Shown: in pieces, positions 26,113 through 35,341 of the stretch
Numbering within the stretch: position 1 is the first letter of the stretch
How the letters are laid out: each line of letters opens with the position of its first letter
Assembly: GCF_015222005.1 (NCBI RefSeq)
Contig: NZ_JADFFL010000003.1
Location: 558,001 to 622,000 of the forward strand
Source: Mucilaginibacter myungsuensis
Lineage (GTDB): Bacteria; Bacteroidota; Bacteroidia; Sphingobacteriales; Sphingobacteriaceae
Length of the DNA: 64,000 nucleotides
Direction: 5' to 3'
Made by a program: the position numbers and the translations under genes
The notes under the pieces: model-generated
Seen by the model: only the letters and a program-made list of their open reading frames with translations
Told to the model about the DNA's origin: nothing
The model's database searches: none

Positions 26113-26464
26113 TAGTTATGCAATAATTTTTTCATAAATATTTGCGGCGCGATCCTGCTGATCCATTGCAAGTTAGGTAGGCACCGGGCGGGTGGTAAAA
26201 GCGGGGCTTAGTGTATGCGCTCAAAGGTGCGTTTTGGACGGCGCGAAAAGTGAAAAGAGGGCGAAAAGATCTTAAAGAATTGGAATATGAAATGCACTTA
26301 GATCAAGACATCGGCCATCCTATTCGATCGTGATACACATCCGGAGGTTCCATTTACACATCTCCATTTGACCGGAATAAATTATTGTAGTATTTTGGTA
26401 GTATCAAATCAGTTATAGCATGCCACAACAAGACCGACCTATTAAAAGCGTCACTATATTTACC
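26113..26464. other. Intergenic region with no recognised feature
   Basis: This gap between the rplC promoter and the TlpA-type gene holds no ORF, repeat or hairpin that I could support. A sequence GTAGTATTTTGGTAG near 26388-26402 is only a partial match to TAnnTTTG. Confidence 0.6.
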
Positions 26465-27979
26465 ATGAAAAAACTGACCCTTATCCTATCCATCATCCTT
26501 GCGCCTTTCGCCTTGATCGCTCAGCAAAAAGCCAAACCACTGCCGCTGATCATTAAAGGCAAACTTACTAACTGCCCGGAGAGTAAACTTGTGATCTATT
26601 TTAGGGATAAAAACGAACTGATCTTGTCTGACACGATCAAGGTGGATAAGGAGGGCAATTTTTACTTAAAAACTTACAAGGTAACCGGTCCGCAAAAGAC
26701 TCGCATCGTACAGAACAATATCCAGATCAACGATCTTTATGTAGCGCCGGGATATCAACTTAATATTACAGCGGATGCACCCAATACGTTAACGCTGATC
26801 ACCACCATTAAGATCACCGGGCATGGCGCGCAAAGTAACAAGTATGATATCAAGTTTGATTCTGTGAATTTTGCCAGGAAGAACTTTACCGAAGTTTACA
26901 AATTAAATGAAGCAGAGCTTATCGCGTATATTAAACAACGGAAAAAGCTAAGAGATTCACTATTAAAGGTAGTATTTGGCGCGCCAAACGCGCCGAAACA
27001 GCTTTCCATCAACCGGGCCGGCATAATAGATCTAACAAACAATACACTCGCTCAAGCGGATAAATACCTTTTCCACTTTGGTAAAATGATCACTTATGAT
27101 AATGCATTCTCTGATCTGAGTCTCTTACTGCAATACGTGCAGTTGAACAACCTGGATCGAGAAAGTTCGATGAATCTGATCCGTAACAACGTTGATCAGG
27201 ATATATGGACAAATATGTTCAGACCTGAATACTTCATTTCAAAAGAATACAAAGACATTATGACCTCCCGATACCTGAGTTTCCTTACCCGAATGGACAG
27301 GTTGAGGGATACCACGTTAAAAACACGTAAAAATTACGGCTTAGAAAAAGTGCGCGACACTTACAAAGGACCGATAAAAGAGTTCACCTTTTATAACCTG
27401 ATAGATGACAAGACCTATTTTGCAAAGTCATTAGATGAGTTGAGCACCTTAGTCGAAGATACCAAACCATTTGTTGCAAGCATAAGTAATGATCAACTGA
27501 AAAAAGCTATCACCAAAAATTTTGCCGACAAAGAAACCGACCTAATGAAGACCCAGATCGGTAAACCGGCCCCTAATTTTACTGCGATATCAAATTTAGG
27601 TAAGCCCTACAAGATAGCTGATTTTAAAGGCAAAGTTGTTTATATCGACTTGTGGGCCAGCTGGTGTGGCCCCTGCCGTGCCGAAACACCAGCCTTCAGA
27701 AGCCTTTATACCAAGTACAAAGATGATGACCGGATAGCCTTCATTAGCATAGCGGTAAGCGATGGCATTAACGAATGGAAAAAAGCTATTAAAGAAGATA
27801 AACCCGAGTGGCTGCAATTGCTGGACAAAGACGGCAAAGTATACAAAAGCTATGCGGCCAATTTTATACCCAAGTTTATTGTAGTAGACAAGCAAGGCAA
27901 CATCGTCAGCTTTGACGCTTCGCGCCCAAGCGATGGCAAGCAGACGGAGGATATGTTGCTGGCAGAAATGGCGAAGTAG
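26465..27979 (+). CDS. TlpA-like thioredoxin-domain protein with DUF4369-like N-terminus, exported
   Basis: Likely periplasmic thiol-disulfide oxidoreductase. The start at ATG 26465 gives 504 residues with a signal peptide (MKKLTLILSIILAPFALIAQ); an upstream ATG at 26420 would add a 15-residue leader. Residues about 25-130 form a strand-rich domain (LIIKGKLTNCPESKLVIYF) like the DUF4369 domain often found ahead of TlpA domains in Bacteroidota. A long helical middle follows, then the AhpC/TSA-TlpA domain from about 355: IGKPAPNFTAISNLGKPY and the redox centre WASWCGPCRAETPAF, with the cis-Pro region FIPKFIVVD. Its stop is one base from the stop of the opposite gene, with no terminator between. 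No partner gene is adjacent. Confidence 0.9.
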   Translation: MKKLTLILSIILAPFALIAQQKAKPLPLIIKGKLTNCPESKLVIYFRDKNELILSDTIKVDKEGNFYLKTYKVTGPQKTRIVQNNIQINDLYVAPGYQLNITADAPNTLTLITTIKITGHGAQSNKYDIKFDSVNFARKNFTEVYKLNEAELIAYIKQRKKLRDSLLKVVFGAPNAPKQLSINRAGIIDLTNNTLAQADKYLFHFGKMITYDNAFSDLSLLLQYVQLNNLDRESSMNLIRNNVDQDIWTNMFRPEYFISKEYKDIMTSRYLSFLTRMDRLRDTTLKTRKNYGLEKVRDTYKGPIKEFTFYNLIDDKTYFAKSLDELSTLVEDTKPFVASISNDQLKKAITKNFADKETDLMKTQIGKPAPNFTAISNLGKPYKIADFKGKVVYIDLWASWCGPCRAETPAFRSLYTKYKDDDRIAFISIAVSDGINEWKKAIKEDKPEWLQLLDKDGKVYKSYAANFIPKFIVVDKQGNIVSFDASRPSDGKQTEDMLLAEMAK

Positions 27980-27980
27980 C

Positions 27981-28883
27981 TTAGCGCCTCGCCCGCTGCT
28001 TAACAAACCGTACCACCCTTTGCCATAATGTACCCTTACGGTGTTTCAGAAATTTCCAGATGGCGTGGTAGGCCGTAGCATCCTCCGCTATCACATCCGG
28101 GAACTGCTTTACAGGCTTCTGGGCTACTTGCACGCTGTACATGTGCTCGTTATTAGAATGTGTGCCCGAGCCATCGTTACCGATATTGTGGACCAGTGAG
28201 TGCGAGGGGTTAAGCGTCAACCCGCCTTTTAGGAATATCGAGGCGTACCAGCGGATAGCCCAGGAGTTATTTTTGCCCGCTTTGAAACCCTGGATCTGCT
28301 TCCAAAAGTTCATCGTATGCTGGATGGAGAACGCACTTATCTTTTCTTTATTAAACTGGGCTAAGAGCAGGTCAACATCCGGCTCAAAGTTTTTCCAGGC
28401 ACGTGCCCAAGTGGCCCAGCCCCAGCTGGTGGCGGCACGCCAAAAGAAGGTCTCGGGGAGGGTACGGTCTTTCAGATCGTACATATAGGCGCCGATGTGC
28501 ATTACCTTTTCTTCGTCGGCGTAACGGGTCAGTGCCTCGTTAAAGTATTCTAAGGTGTATGGTGACGACAGCAGGTCATCCTCAAAAACGATGGCTGTGC
28601 CGTATTCGGCTACTAATTGGGTAACGCCGTCGATAATAGAAGCAGCCAATCCCATATTTTGCTTACGCTCAATAACCTTTACCAACTTAAATCCAGTTAC
28701 ATTTTTGATCACCTCGCGCACTTCGTCCACCTTATCCTCATCGGCAGAGGTTTTGGCCGCATCCGAAAAAATGTATAGCCGCGACTCATCGGCCAAAACA
28801 TTTTTTTGCAGGTAGGTCAGCGTCCGGCGGGTATGGTCCGGGCGATTGTATACGAATAGGGCTATGGGGGCAAGTTTTTGCAT
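27981..28883 (-). CDS. Glycosyltransferase, GT-A fold (GT2-like)
   Basis: A 300-residue cytoplasmic or membrane-associated sugar transferase. It begins APIALFVYNRPDHTRRTL, the nucleotide-sugar strand of GT-A enzymes; SDAAKTSADEDKVDEVREV and NMGLAASIIDGVTQL follow, and the metal-binding acidic motif is VFEDDLLSS near residue 98-106. WRAATSWGWATWARAWKNF is a conserved acceptor-side segment seen in family members from lipopolysaccharide and capsule clusters. The tail is basic (VRFVKQRARR). It is the last of four leftward genes (flippase, two methyltransferases, this gene), after a 177-base gap with a palindromic repeat. Confidence 0.85.
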   Translation of the reverse strand: MQKLAPIALFVYNRPDHTRRTLTYLQKNVLADESRLYIFSDAAKTSADEDKVDEVREVIKNVTGFKLVKVIERKQNMGLAASIIDGVTQLVAEYGTAIVFEDDLLSSPYTLEYFNEALTRYADEEKVMHIGAYMYDLKDRTLPETFFWRAATSWGWATWARAWKNFEPDVDLLLAQFNKEKISAFSIQHTMNFWKQIQGFKAGKNNSWAIRWYASIFLKGGLTLNPSHSLVHNIGNDGSGTHSNNEHMYSVQVAQKPVKQFPDVIAEDATAYHAIWKFLKHRKGTLWQRVVRFVKQRARR

Positions 28884-28923
28884 TGGTTATGCAGAACTGT
28901 TAATACGTTTCTTTTCACTGAAC

Positions 28924-29042
28924 GGGTGTCATGCTGAGCCCGTCGAAGCATGGTGTGAGGGGCCTCTCGAATATGCAAGTGGCGAACTTGCATAGTGGTA
29001 AGCCTCCCCGCGCACCCTTCGACAAGCTCAGGATGACACCCC
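28924..29042. repeat. Intergenic inverted repeat, family B (TCATGCTGAGC...TCGAAGCA)
   Basis: The left arm GGGTGTCATGCTGAGCCCGT (28924-28953 with CGAAGCATG after it) is complementary to the right arm CACCCTTCGACAAGCTCAGG and ATGACACCC (29013-29042). CATGCTGAGC-TCGAAGCA palindromes of this kind are common in Sphingobacteriaceae genomes as I remember them. The middle has a smaller dyad, GCAAGTGGCGAACTTGC. It lies between a methyltransferase and a glycosyltransferase gene. Confidence 0.85.
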
Positions 29043-29060
29043 ATTATGGTTTGATGACTG

Positions 29061-29834
29061 TTAAAACACCCCTAACTGCTCATCCGACCTTTTGCAAAGT
29101 ACAGTATAAGCATTGGCCAATTCTTCGCGTTTCTTTTTACCCATCACGCCTACTATGAAGTTCTTTACCGCGTATTCGGCACCGATCTTAAAGTCGGTCA
29201 CCAAACTTTTGGCTTTCTTTTGGTTGATGTAAGTGTTGAACTTAGTTACCTCCGGTTCTATCATCGAGGTAAGGTCGGTCACCACTTCAAAGCCTTCGGT
29301 ACGCAATAAATATCTTAGCGATGTTGGGGTATAAACGTTAATGTGTCCGTAGGCAAGGAAATGCTTGATACGGGTATCCACGTTAGCCTTGTAGTCTCGC
29401 GGCACTTCTATCACGAACATCTTGGCCACGCGTTTTAACTCGCGTAGTAAAAGGCGCTCATGCTCCACATGCTCTAACACGTGCGACAGGATGATCAGAT
29501 CAAAGCTATCATCGGCAAAAGGTAAACGGTAACCATCAAACTCCTGCGCCGAACGCAGGTTGGTGATCCCGGCCTTTTTGATCATCTCTACACCACTATC
29601 TGATATCTCGACAGCATCGTAGCTGGGGGCGAAGTTCTGCTCTGATAATAGCTTTAAGATACTGCCATCGCCTGCGCCAACTTCCAGTACGGTTTTAAAT
29701 TGTTGGCCTTTACATACATCAATGATGTGCTGGGCCTTATATTTTGCGCCAAGCATTCGCCAGGCCACATCATGTTTTTGGTAAAATTCGTCGTACGCGG
29801 TCTTTACGTCCGCGCTCACCATCTTTTCTTCCAT
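29061..29834 (-). CDS. Class I SAM-dependent methyltransferase
   Basis: The 257-residue product has the Rossmann motifs of a methyltransferase: [15 protein letters not shown] (motif I, about 48-62), [18 protein letters not shown] (motif II, acidic end of strand 2), and [20 protein letters not shown] (motif IV and following helix). It ends in a basic region ([15 protein letters not shown]). The substrate is unknown; placement between another methyltransferase and a glycosyltransferase gene suggests a sugar or glycan lipid. The next gene upstream ends four bases before its start. Confidence 0.88.
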   Translation of the reverse strand: MEEKMVSADVKTAYDEFYQKHDVAWRMLGAKYKAQHIIDVCKGQQFKTVLEVGAGDGSILKLLSEQNFAPSYDAVEISDSGVEMIKKAGITNLRSAQEFDGYRLPFADDSFDLIILSHVLEHVEHERLLLRELKRVAKMFVIEVPRDYKANVDTRIKHFLAYGHINVYTPTSLRYLLRTEGFEVVTDLTSMIEPEVTKFNTYINQKKAKSLVTDFKIGAEYAVKNFIVGVMGKKKREELANAYTVLCKRSDEQLGVF

Positions 29835-29838
29835 CCGC

Positions 29839-30486
29839 TTATATCCCTAAACAATTATCAGCCCTGTAAAATACCGAGGTAGCTTTAGGGTAAAATAACC
29901 CCGGCGATATCCCTGAAAAAGGCAATTGTTTAAATCCTCTATCTTTTAAAAAGTTTACCCCTTCGCTATAAAAATCGCGTTCCGAATCGTCAAGCACTAC
30001 CACACCACTTGGCGTTAGTGCATCAACGGCTTGCTTGCAGCAGTTCACGCGGTCGCGGCCATCTACTATAATGATATCGTATTTCTCGCCACGGGTAACA
30101 GGGACACGGCAGTAATCACCGTCGGTCTTTAGTTCAGTAAATACCAGCTCTGAGTTGGCGGCCTTACCGTCCTGTATCTTATCGAACCAGGCTCTATCAT
30201 GCTCTACCGATACTACTCTACCCGCATACTTGGCGTAAAAGTGCGTAGAGTTACCCGAGCCAAATTCAAATACCGAATGCTCTTTGGTGAGGCGTTCTTT
30301 AATAAAGTCGATGAATGAGTAGGTCACCCAGGGGATAGGACTGCCATATTTATCTACCGGCGATCTGCTCTCGGCCGATGCGAACCAACCGATCTCTTTC
30401 AGATAGCCTTTTTTATTGAATGACAATATCGAACGCAACCTGGCCGGTCGCGCTAATAACTCTAATATGGTGGAAAAGTTGCTCAA
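29839..30486 (-). CDS. Methyltransferase-like protein of a glycan cluster
   Basis: A 215-residue protein with a class I methyltransferase fold: [19 protein letters not shown] (motif I), [15 protein letters not shown] (motif II) and [20 protein letters not shown] (motif IV). [20 protein letters not shown] is near the end. It resembles FkbM/TylF-type O-methyltransferases without being assignable to either. Its ATG overlaps the stop of the flippase gene by four bases (ATGA), so the two are co-translated. The substrate is not known. Confidence 0.8.
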   Translation of the reverse strand: MSNFSTILELLARPARLRSILSFNKKGYLKEIGWFASAESRSPVDKYGSPIPWVTYSFIDFIKERLTKEHSVFEFGSGNSTHFYAKYAGRVVSVEHDRAWFDKIQDGKAANSELVFTELKTDGDYCRVPVTRGEKYDIIIVDGRDRVNCCKQAVDALTPSGVVVLDDSERDFYSEGVNFLKDRGFKQLPFSGISPGLFYPKATSVFYRADNCLGI

Positions 30487-31799
30487 CGTTTGGTGATCTT
30501 TTGAAAAAGTGAAATTAGGAATAATGACCTTAACATCATAATGCCTTGCTTATTTACTTTGGGGATGAACAGGATGAAGAAGGTAGCACTGGCGTATGCT
30601 GCCAATGTTGCGTATGCCGCCCCCATCATGCCCATTTTTGGTATGAGTATTAAATTGAGGCCGATATTGACCAAGGCACCAAAGCCCGTCCTCACAAAGG
30701 TCAGTTTGTTGTAACCTTCGGCAATTAGATACTGACTGCTTGCTGCCCCCAAATACACAAATATACCCGACCAGATATGCACGGCTAAAGTTGGCGCGGC
30801 GTGGGCGTATTGTGTTTTGTATAACATGTACACTATCGGCGCAGCAAATGTGATGCAGATCGCTATAGGCAGGCTGATGTAAACCATCAGGTCGTACAAG
30901 TTCTGTATCCTTTTTTTATAGCGCTCGGGGTCGTCGCGCTTGGCGTTCAATATAGCCGGGAACAATGAGGTTACAATAATAGAAGGAATGAAGTTCCAGG
31001 CCTCGCTTAAATTGGCAGCTGTAGAGTAAGCACCGGCTTCGGCAGGGCCACAAATGTTTTGCAGCATGATCTGGTCTATCTTCATATACAGCACCACCAT
31101 GATGCCCGATATGATCAGCGGCCACGAATGATGGAGCAGCTTTTTGCCAAGCGACCAATTGAACGCCCAATTAAAAACGCTCCTACCCTCGCGCTGATAA
31201 GTAAAATAGTAACCGGCCGATATCAGCACAAAATCGAACGTGAACGCGTACACAAAAGCTACGCGGTGCGCGTGCAAATAGATCAGCGCCAGTTTAATAA
31301 TGGCCGATATGATATTTCCCGTCACCTGCACCTGCATAATGTATTTAGACCTAACCTGCGACTGAAAATAAGAGTCGACCACGGTAAATGCCTGAATGAC
31401 GCCTATCGCCGAAAAGATCAAAACGTATTTATAGGGTGTACCCTCGGGCGGGTAAAGTTGGTAAGCTATCCAAATGAGTGGGAAGCAAGCAAACCCTGCA
31501 CAGATCTTCATCCAAAAAGATGTGCCCAGTATCTGATCCCGATTCTCGGGAAATTGATGAAGCTCTTTTACAATGAACTGGTCTAAGCCTAAGGAGGCAA
31601 TAGCCGAGAACAGATAAATAAAAACAGTACCGCCGTAAACAATACCATTATTCTCGGGCAGCAGATAGTTAGCCACCTGTATGCTCACCAGCATCTTGAT
31701 AAGCAAACCACCTACCTTGCCGATAAATAACCACCCCGTATTCTTAAAATACTTCTCGAGTGCCTGCTGATCAAAACCGGGGATACTGGGTATGCGCAT
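30483..31799 (-). CDS. Polysaccharide flippase (Wzx/RfbX-like, MOP superfamily)
   Basis: Inner-membrane lipid-linked oligosaccharide transporter. Start placed at ATG 31799 (MRIPSIPGFDQQALEKYFKN), giving 438 residues; an ATG 18 bases upstream is possible. About twelve hydrophobic segments run along the length, for example GGLLIKMLVSIQVANYLLPE, FIYLFSAIASLGLDQFIVKE and WPLIISGIMVVLYMKIDQIM, the last being the conserved DQIM region of the second half. The C-terminus is basic. It is the first gene of the four-gene leftward glycan operon and implies assembly of a surface glycan, though no polymerase or ligase gene is in view. Confidence 0.9.
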   Translation of the reverse strand: MRIPSIPGFDQQALEKYFKNTGWLFIGKVGGLLIKMLVSIQVANYLLPENNGIVYGGTVFIYLFSAIASLGLDQFIVKELHQFPENRDQILGTSFWMKICAGFACFPLIWIAYQLYPPEGTPYKYVLIFSAIGVIQAFTVVDSYFQSQVRSKYIMQVQVTGNIISAIIKLALIYLHAHRVAFVYAFTFDFVLISAGYYFTYQREGRSVFNWAFNWSLGKKLLHHSWPLIISGIMVVLYMKIDQIMLQNICGPAEAGAYSTAANLSEAWNFIPSIIVTSLFPAILNAKRDDPERYKKRIQNLYDLMVYISLPIAICITFAAPIVYMLYKTQYAHAAPTLAVHIWSGIFVYLGAASSQYLIAEGYNKLTFVRTGFGALVNIGLNLILIPKMGMMGAAYATLAAYASATFFILFIPKVNKQGIMMLRSLFLISLFQKITKR

Positions 31800-31814
31800 A
31801 TTATTTAACGGGGC

Positions 31815-31990
31815 CAAGATAAGAGAAAAGAGTCAAGAGTATAGAGTCAGGGATCAAGAGAAAAAAAGGAAGGATAGAGTCAAGAATATAGATTCAAGAA
31901 TCAAGACCATACGATAGCCAGCTCTATAAACAAAAAAAGTCAGGAGCAAAACTTCTGTCTTGCATCCTGACTCTATATTCTTGACTCTCC
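31815..31990 (-). repeat. Short-word repeat (AGAGTCAAGAATCAAGA) between typA and the flippase
   Basis: AGAAAAGAGTCAAGAGTATA, GAGTCAGGGATCAAGAG and GAGTCAAGAATATAGATTCA run from 31818 to 31905; on the other side CCTGACTCTATATTCTTGAC (31966-31985) is their complement. The word AGTCAAGAAT is repeated about six times. A shorter piece of the same kind is at 37324-37354. One part of the stem is a terminator (31932-31971). Confidence 0.88.
31932..31971 (-). terminator. Intrinsic terminator after typA built from the word repeat
   Basis: On the minus strand GTCAGGATGCAAGACAGAAG, TTTTGCTCCTGAC folds with GTCAGGA/TCCTGAC and GCAA/TTGC stems, then TTTTTTTG. It lies 27 bases past the typA stop and sits inside the AGTCAAGA repeat. 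Confidence 0.85.
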
Positions 31991-31997
31991 TACCTAA

Positions 31998-33809
31998 TTA
32001 CTGGCTGGTGAATTTTTTAGCGTTGATCTTACGCTCGCCCTCGTTAAGATAGATCTTACGGATACGGATGCTTTGCGGCGTAACCTCAATGTACTCATCA
32101 GCCTGGATGTACTCCATAGATTCCTCTAACGAGAACTTGATAGCCGGAGCGATACGCACGTTGGTATCGCTACCTGATGCACGCATGTTGGTTAACTGCT
32201 TGCCTTTGGTTAAGTTTATAACCAAATCGTTATCGCGGATGTGCTCGCCTAAAACCTGACCTTCGTAGATATCAACTCCCGGATCGATGTGGAAACGACC
32301 ACGATCTTGTAGTTTATCAATAGCGAAAGCAGTGGTTTTACCGGTATCCATAGATACCAATACACCGTTTGCACGACCAGGGATAGTGCCTTTCCAAGGC
32401 TCGTATGCTTTAAAGCGGTGAGCCATGATAGCCTCGCCACCGGTAGCGGTCAGTACGTTGTTACGTAAGCCGATGATACCACGTGCAGGGATCTCGAATT
32501 CTAAGTGTTGCAGGTCGCCTTTAGGCTCCATTACCAACAGGTCGCCTTTACGTTGTGTTACCAATTCAATTACCTTACCGGCAACATCACCAGGAACGTC
32601 AACGGTTAGAACCTCGATAGGCTCGCATTTAACGCCGTCAATAACTTTAACGATAACTTGCGGTTGACCTACCTGTAACTCGTAACCTTCGCGACGCATG
32701 GTCTCGATCAGTACAGACAAGTGAAGGATACCACGACCGTAAACTAAGTACGAATCCGGCGATTCGGTCTCCACAACCTTCAGTGCCAGGTTTTTCTCCA
32801 TCTCTTTGTACAAACGATCACGTAAGTGACGTGAGGTTACAAATTTACCCTCTTTACCAAAGAAAGGTGAAGTGTTGATGGTGAACAACATGTTCATGGT
32901 AGGCTCGTCGATATGGATAACCGCTAATTGCTCAGGGTTCTCAAAATCGGCAATGGTATCGCCAATATCAAAACCATCGATACCTACAACAGCGCAAATA
33001 TCGCCGGCCGATACCGAGGTAGCTTTAACTTTACCCAATCCTTCAAAAGTGTAAAGCTCTTTAATACGTGATTTTTGGATCGAACCATCGCGTTTAACCA
33101 AAGATACCGGTTGGTTCTCTTTGATAGTACCACGGGCAACACGACCGATAGCGATACGACCAACGAAAGATGAGTAATCTAACGATGTGATCTGCATTTG
33201 CAGCGTACCCTCATTGATAGGTGCCGGTGGGATGTTCTCCAAAATAGCATCCATCAACGGGAAGATATCCGTAGTTGGTACTTTATAATCGGTGCTCATC
33301 CAACCTTGTTTAGACGAACCGTAAATAACCGGGAAATCCAGCTGATCTTCAGTAGCCTCTAAGTTGAAGAACAATTCAAAGATCTGCTCGTAAACCTCTT
33401 CAGGGCGGCAGTTCTCTTTATCGACTTTGTTTACAACCACAATTGGTTTCAAACCTAAAGCCAAAGCTTTTTGCGTTACGAAACGTGTTTGTGGCATGGC
33501 GCCCTCAAATGCATCACACAAAAGCAACACACCATCAGCCATTTTCAATACACGCTCAACCTCGCCGCCAAAGTCGGCGTGACCAGGGGTATCAATGATG
33601 TTGATCTTAACATCTTTATACATTACCGAAACGTTCTTTGATACGATGGTGATACCACGTTCACGTTCCAGGTCGTTATTATCCAAAATCAACTCACCAG
33701 TTTCCTGGCCGTCGCGGAAAATTGCACAACTGTGCAAGATCTTGTCAACCAAAGTAGTTTTGCCGTGGTCAACGTGAGCGATGATCGCTATGTTTCTAAT
33801 TTTTTGCAT
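31998..33809 (-). CDS. typA: Ribosome-associated GTPase TypA/BipA
   Basis: Translational GTPase of the EF-G family that acts in ribosome assembly and stress adaptation; 603 residues. The G domain has [14 protein letters not shown] (P-loop), RERGITI (switch I), [12 protein letters not shown] (G3) and [13 protein letters not shown] (G4). Domains II, III and V and the TypA-specific C-terminal domain ([21 protein letters not shown]) follow. It is monocistronic, with two possible -7 boxes upstream and the repeat-embedded terminator downstream. Confidence 0.98.
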   Translation of the reverse strand: MQKIRNIAIIAHVDHGKTTLVDKILHSCAIFRDGQETGELILDNNDLERERGITIVSKNVSVMYKDVKINIIDTPGHADFGGEVERVLKMADGVLLLCDAFEGAMPQTRFVTQKALALGLKPIVVVNKVDKENCRPEEVYEQIFELFFNLEATEDQLDFPVIYGSSKQGWMSTDYKVPTTDIFPLMDAILENIPPAPINEGTLQMQITSLDYSSFVGRIAIGRVARGTIKENQPVSLVKRDGSIQKSRIKELYTFEGLGKVKATSVSAGDICAVVGIDGFDIGDTIADFENPEQLAVIHIDEPTMNMLFTINTSPFFGKEGKFVTSRHLRDRLYKEMEKNLALKVVETESPDSYLVYGRGILHLSVLIETMRREGYELQVGQPQVIVKVIDGVKCEPIEVLTVDVPGDVAGKVIELVTQRKGDLLVMEPKGDLQHLEFEIPARGIIGLRNNVLTATGGEAIMAHRFKAYEPWKGTIPGRANGVLVSMDTGKTTAFAIDKLQDRGRFHIDPGVDIYEGQVLGEHIRDNDLVINLTKGKQLTNMRASGSDTNVRIAPAIKFSLEESMEYIQADEYIEVTPQSIRIRKIYLNEGERKINAKKFTSQ

Positions 33810-33834
33810 TGAAATGCGCCTCTTAAATTTTGCG

Positions 33835-33882
33835 CAAAGATACGGTTAATATCTTAGAATAAAAAGTATTAACGCAAAGGTA
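33835..33882 (-). promoter_or_regulatory. Two -7 boxes upstream of typA
   Basis: TATCTTTG (33835-33842) and TACCTTTG (33875-33882), both on the minus strand, fit TAnnTTTG. They lie about 26 and 66 bases before the typA ATG. -33 boxes are not clear for either, so tandem promoters are likely but unproven. Confidence 0.6.
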
Positions 33883-33903
33883 ATGTAGGGAAGGGATTAA
33901 GAT

Positions 33904-34288
33904 TTACCAGATCAGGTTAACTCCGTATGCAGGAAAAGCACCATCTGTAGACACCAAGTTTAAATTTTCGGTGATCGCTTGAGCGATCATCATGCGATCA
34001 AATGGATCATCATGATGCCTTGGCAAATGCAATAGAGTATTCAGATGACTGAAGTCTACTGGCAATATTTCTATCTTGCTTACTTCTAAAAAGTAGTAGA
34101 GCTCGCCTAACGAGACATCAAAGCCAGGCTTTTTCTTGGTTAACTTTATCGTGATCTCCCATAGCGATGCAATGCTGATAAAATCTTTCGTTCTCAGCAT
34201 TAGCAATGATCTCGGCGGCTTTCTTTGATAACCTCTTGTCATCTTCAGTAAACCAAATAAGCGAATGCGTATCGAGCAGTACTCTCAT
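33904..34288 (-). pseudogene. PIN-domain (VapC-type) toxin, frameshifted
   Basis: From ATG 34288 the frame reads MRVLLDTHSLIWFTEDDKRL and SKKAAEIIANAENE, a normal PIN N-terminus with the first metal-binding Asp. At about 34181-34190 (in GAAAGA) the family sequence continues in the +1 frame: DFISIASLWEITIKLTKKKP ... HHDDPFDRMMIAQAITENL ... LVSTDGAFPAYGVNLIW, with the other conserved Asp residues. Skipping one A joins the two into a full-length toxin of about 128 residues. Read as it stands, the first frame stops after roughly 20 further codons, so the RNase is probably dead, or the base is a sequencing error. It begins five bases after the antitoxin gene. Confidence 0.85.
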
Positions 34289-34293
34289 TCGGA

Positions 34294-34512
34294 TCACATG
34301 TAAGGCTTCATTTCGGGTAAAGGCTCATCAAAGTCATCGGGTAACTCACCAAAAATACCCTTACCACCCCCTAAACCGGGTTTAATGTGCGGATACATTT
34401 TTGCCTTCTCCTCCAAATTTTTTGAAAGCAGAAAGGCCGTAAAATCCTTCACTTCCTTTTGCTTATCAGCAGGAAGCTTCTCGATCATTTCTATCAATTC
34501 GATGGTACTCAT
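34294..34512 (-). CDS. DUF2281-type antitoxin of a PIN toxin pair
   Basis: A 72-residue small protein. The N-terminal helix MSTIELIEMIEKLPADKQKE and EVKDFTAFLLSKNLEEKAKM are the DUF2281 part, and the acidic end GIFGELPDDFDEPLPEMKPY resembles the toxin-binding tail of such antitoxins (GxFxxxDDFDEPL form). The frameshifted PIN gene begins five bases after its stop, the usual antitoxin-toxin order. With a dead toxin the antitoxin would be a remnant or could guard against related toxins. Confidence 0.85.
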   Translation of the reverse strand: MSTIELIEMIEKLPADKQKEVKDFTAFLLSKNLEEKAKMYPHIKPGLGGGKGIFGELPDDFDEPLPEMKPYM

Positions 34513-34589
34513 GATATGCTAATATACAAAATATCGTACAATTATAATGCCTTTTTTAAAAGCAAAGACACTGCTACTATCAACGTTTC

Positions 34590-34675
34590 TTCCTGCTATC
34601 CACTACAACTCCTCGCCTGTCCTGATGCTCACTCCCGCCGCGCGCTTCGGGGTTTCCGTTACTATCAGGTTTGGG
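34590..34675. repeat. Dispersed GC-rich repeat, family C, second copy
   Basis: CTATCCACTACAACTCCTCGC, then TGATGCTCACTCCCGC, GCGCTTCGGGGTTTCCG and TATCAGGTTTGG in order; compare 3874-3950. The copies share the ATCC-CTAC-CTCCTCGC start and the GGGTTTCCG...GGTTT end but differ in length in the middle. It fills the gap between the antitoxin and a lipoprotein gene. Confidence 0.7.
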
Positions 34676-34697
34676 GTGAGCGGTTGTGTATAGACGA

Positions 34698-35288
34698 TCA
34701 AATATCATCGTCATCTGCTATAGCGTTTTTATTGACATCATAAAAAAGATTCCAAACATTGCTGTAATACCAGCCGTGCACTCCATTGATCCAATGATAT
34801 CTAAACATCTTTATTAAATTCTGAGGATCTTGACGAAAGTCTACAAACTGTACTCTTATAATTCGGGTTCCCTTTTTTGTCACGTAACCCAAATACTGTC
34901 GATCGTAGTAAGCGTAGTTCTTCTGCAAATTAAAGCAGGCCAACCTTCCAAAAGCCGAACCACCTTTTGAATTAGATAACAATTCGCAATACTTCGATAG
35001 AAACTCTTTAGAAATTTTACTGATCAAAGTACTATCAGGCATAAAGAAGTCCATTTCTTTAAAGTCCGTTGCATTTTCGAACATTTCTCGACCGAACGAA
35101 GCAGGAAAGATAACGCAAGTCGCACCCTCAAAGCTGATGACCTTTACTCCAGGACCAACGCTATCCGTTGAACTTATCGACTGTCTTTGTTCAATAATAA
35201 AAGGTTGCTTTCTTTTAACCGAACAGCTACTACCACAGCATGTAAAAACAATTAAAATAAGTCCTAATACTAACGCATATCTTTTCAT
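34698..35288 (-). CDS. Probable lipoprotein of unknown function
   Basis: I do not recognise the family. Start placed at ATG 35288 (MKRYALVLGLILIVFTCCGS), which gives 196 residues and puts the signal at the very N-terminus; a longer frame opens 51 bases upstream. Cysteines at 17-18 and 22 (FTCCGSSCSV) could be the lipidated residue. The mature part has KKGTRIIRVQFVDFRQDP and a tryptophan/tyrosine-rich end (WINGVHGWYYSNVWNLFYDV) with an acidic terminus (NAIADDDDI). The gene stands alone, between a dispersed repeat and the esterase remnant. Confidence 0.72.
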   Translation of the reverse strand: MKRYALVLGLILIVFTCCGSSCSVKRKQPFIIEQRQSISSTDSVGPGVKVISFEGATCVIFPASFGREMFENATDFKEMDFFMPDSTLISKISKEFLSKYCELLSNSKGGSAFGRLACFNLQKNYAYYDRQYLGYVTKKGTRIIRVQFVDFRQDPQNLIKMFRYHWINGVHGWYYSNVWNLFYDVNKNAIADDDDI

Positions 35289-35341
35289 CTTAAACAAGAT
35301 GCAACTCAGGCCAAGATCCCACATGAGAAAATTAAACATTT

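Noticed and set aside
26113-26464. Hidden rpsJ gene in front of rplC
   Set aside because: No frame in this gap encodes S10-like sequence (none over about 40 codons), and the promoter lies directly before rplC.
32068-33777. Plus-strand ORFs of 60-80 codons
   Set aside because: Antisense to typA.
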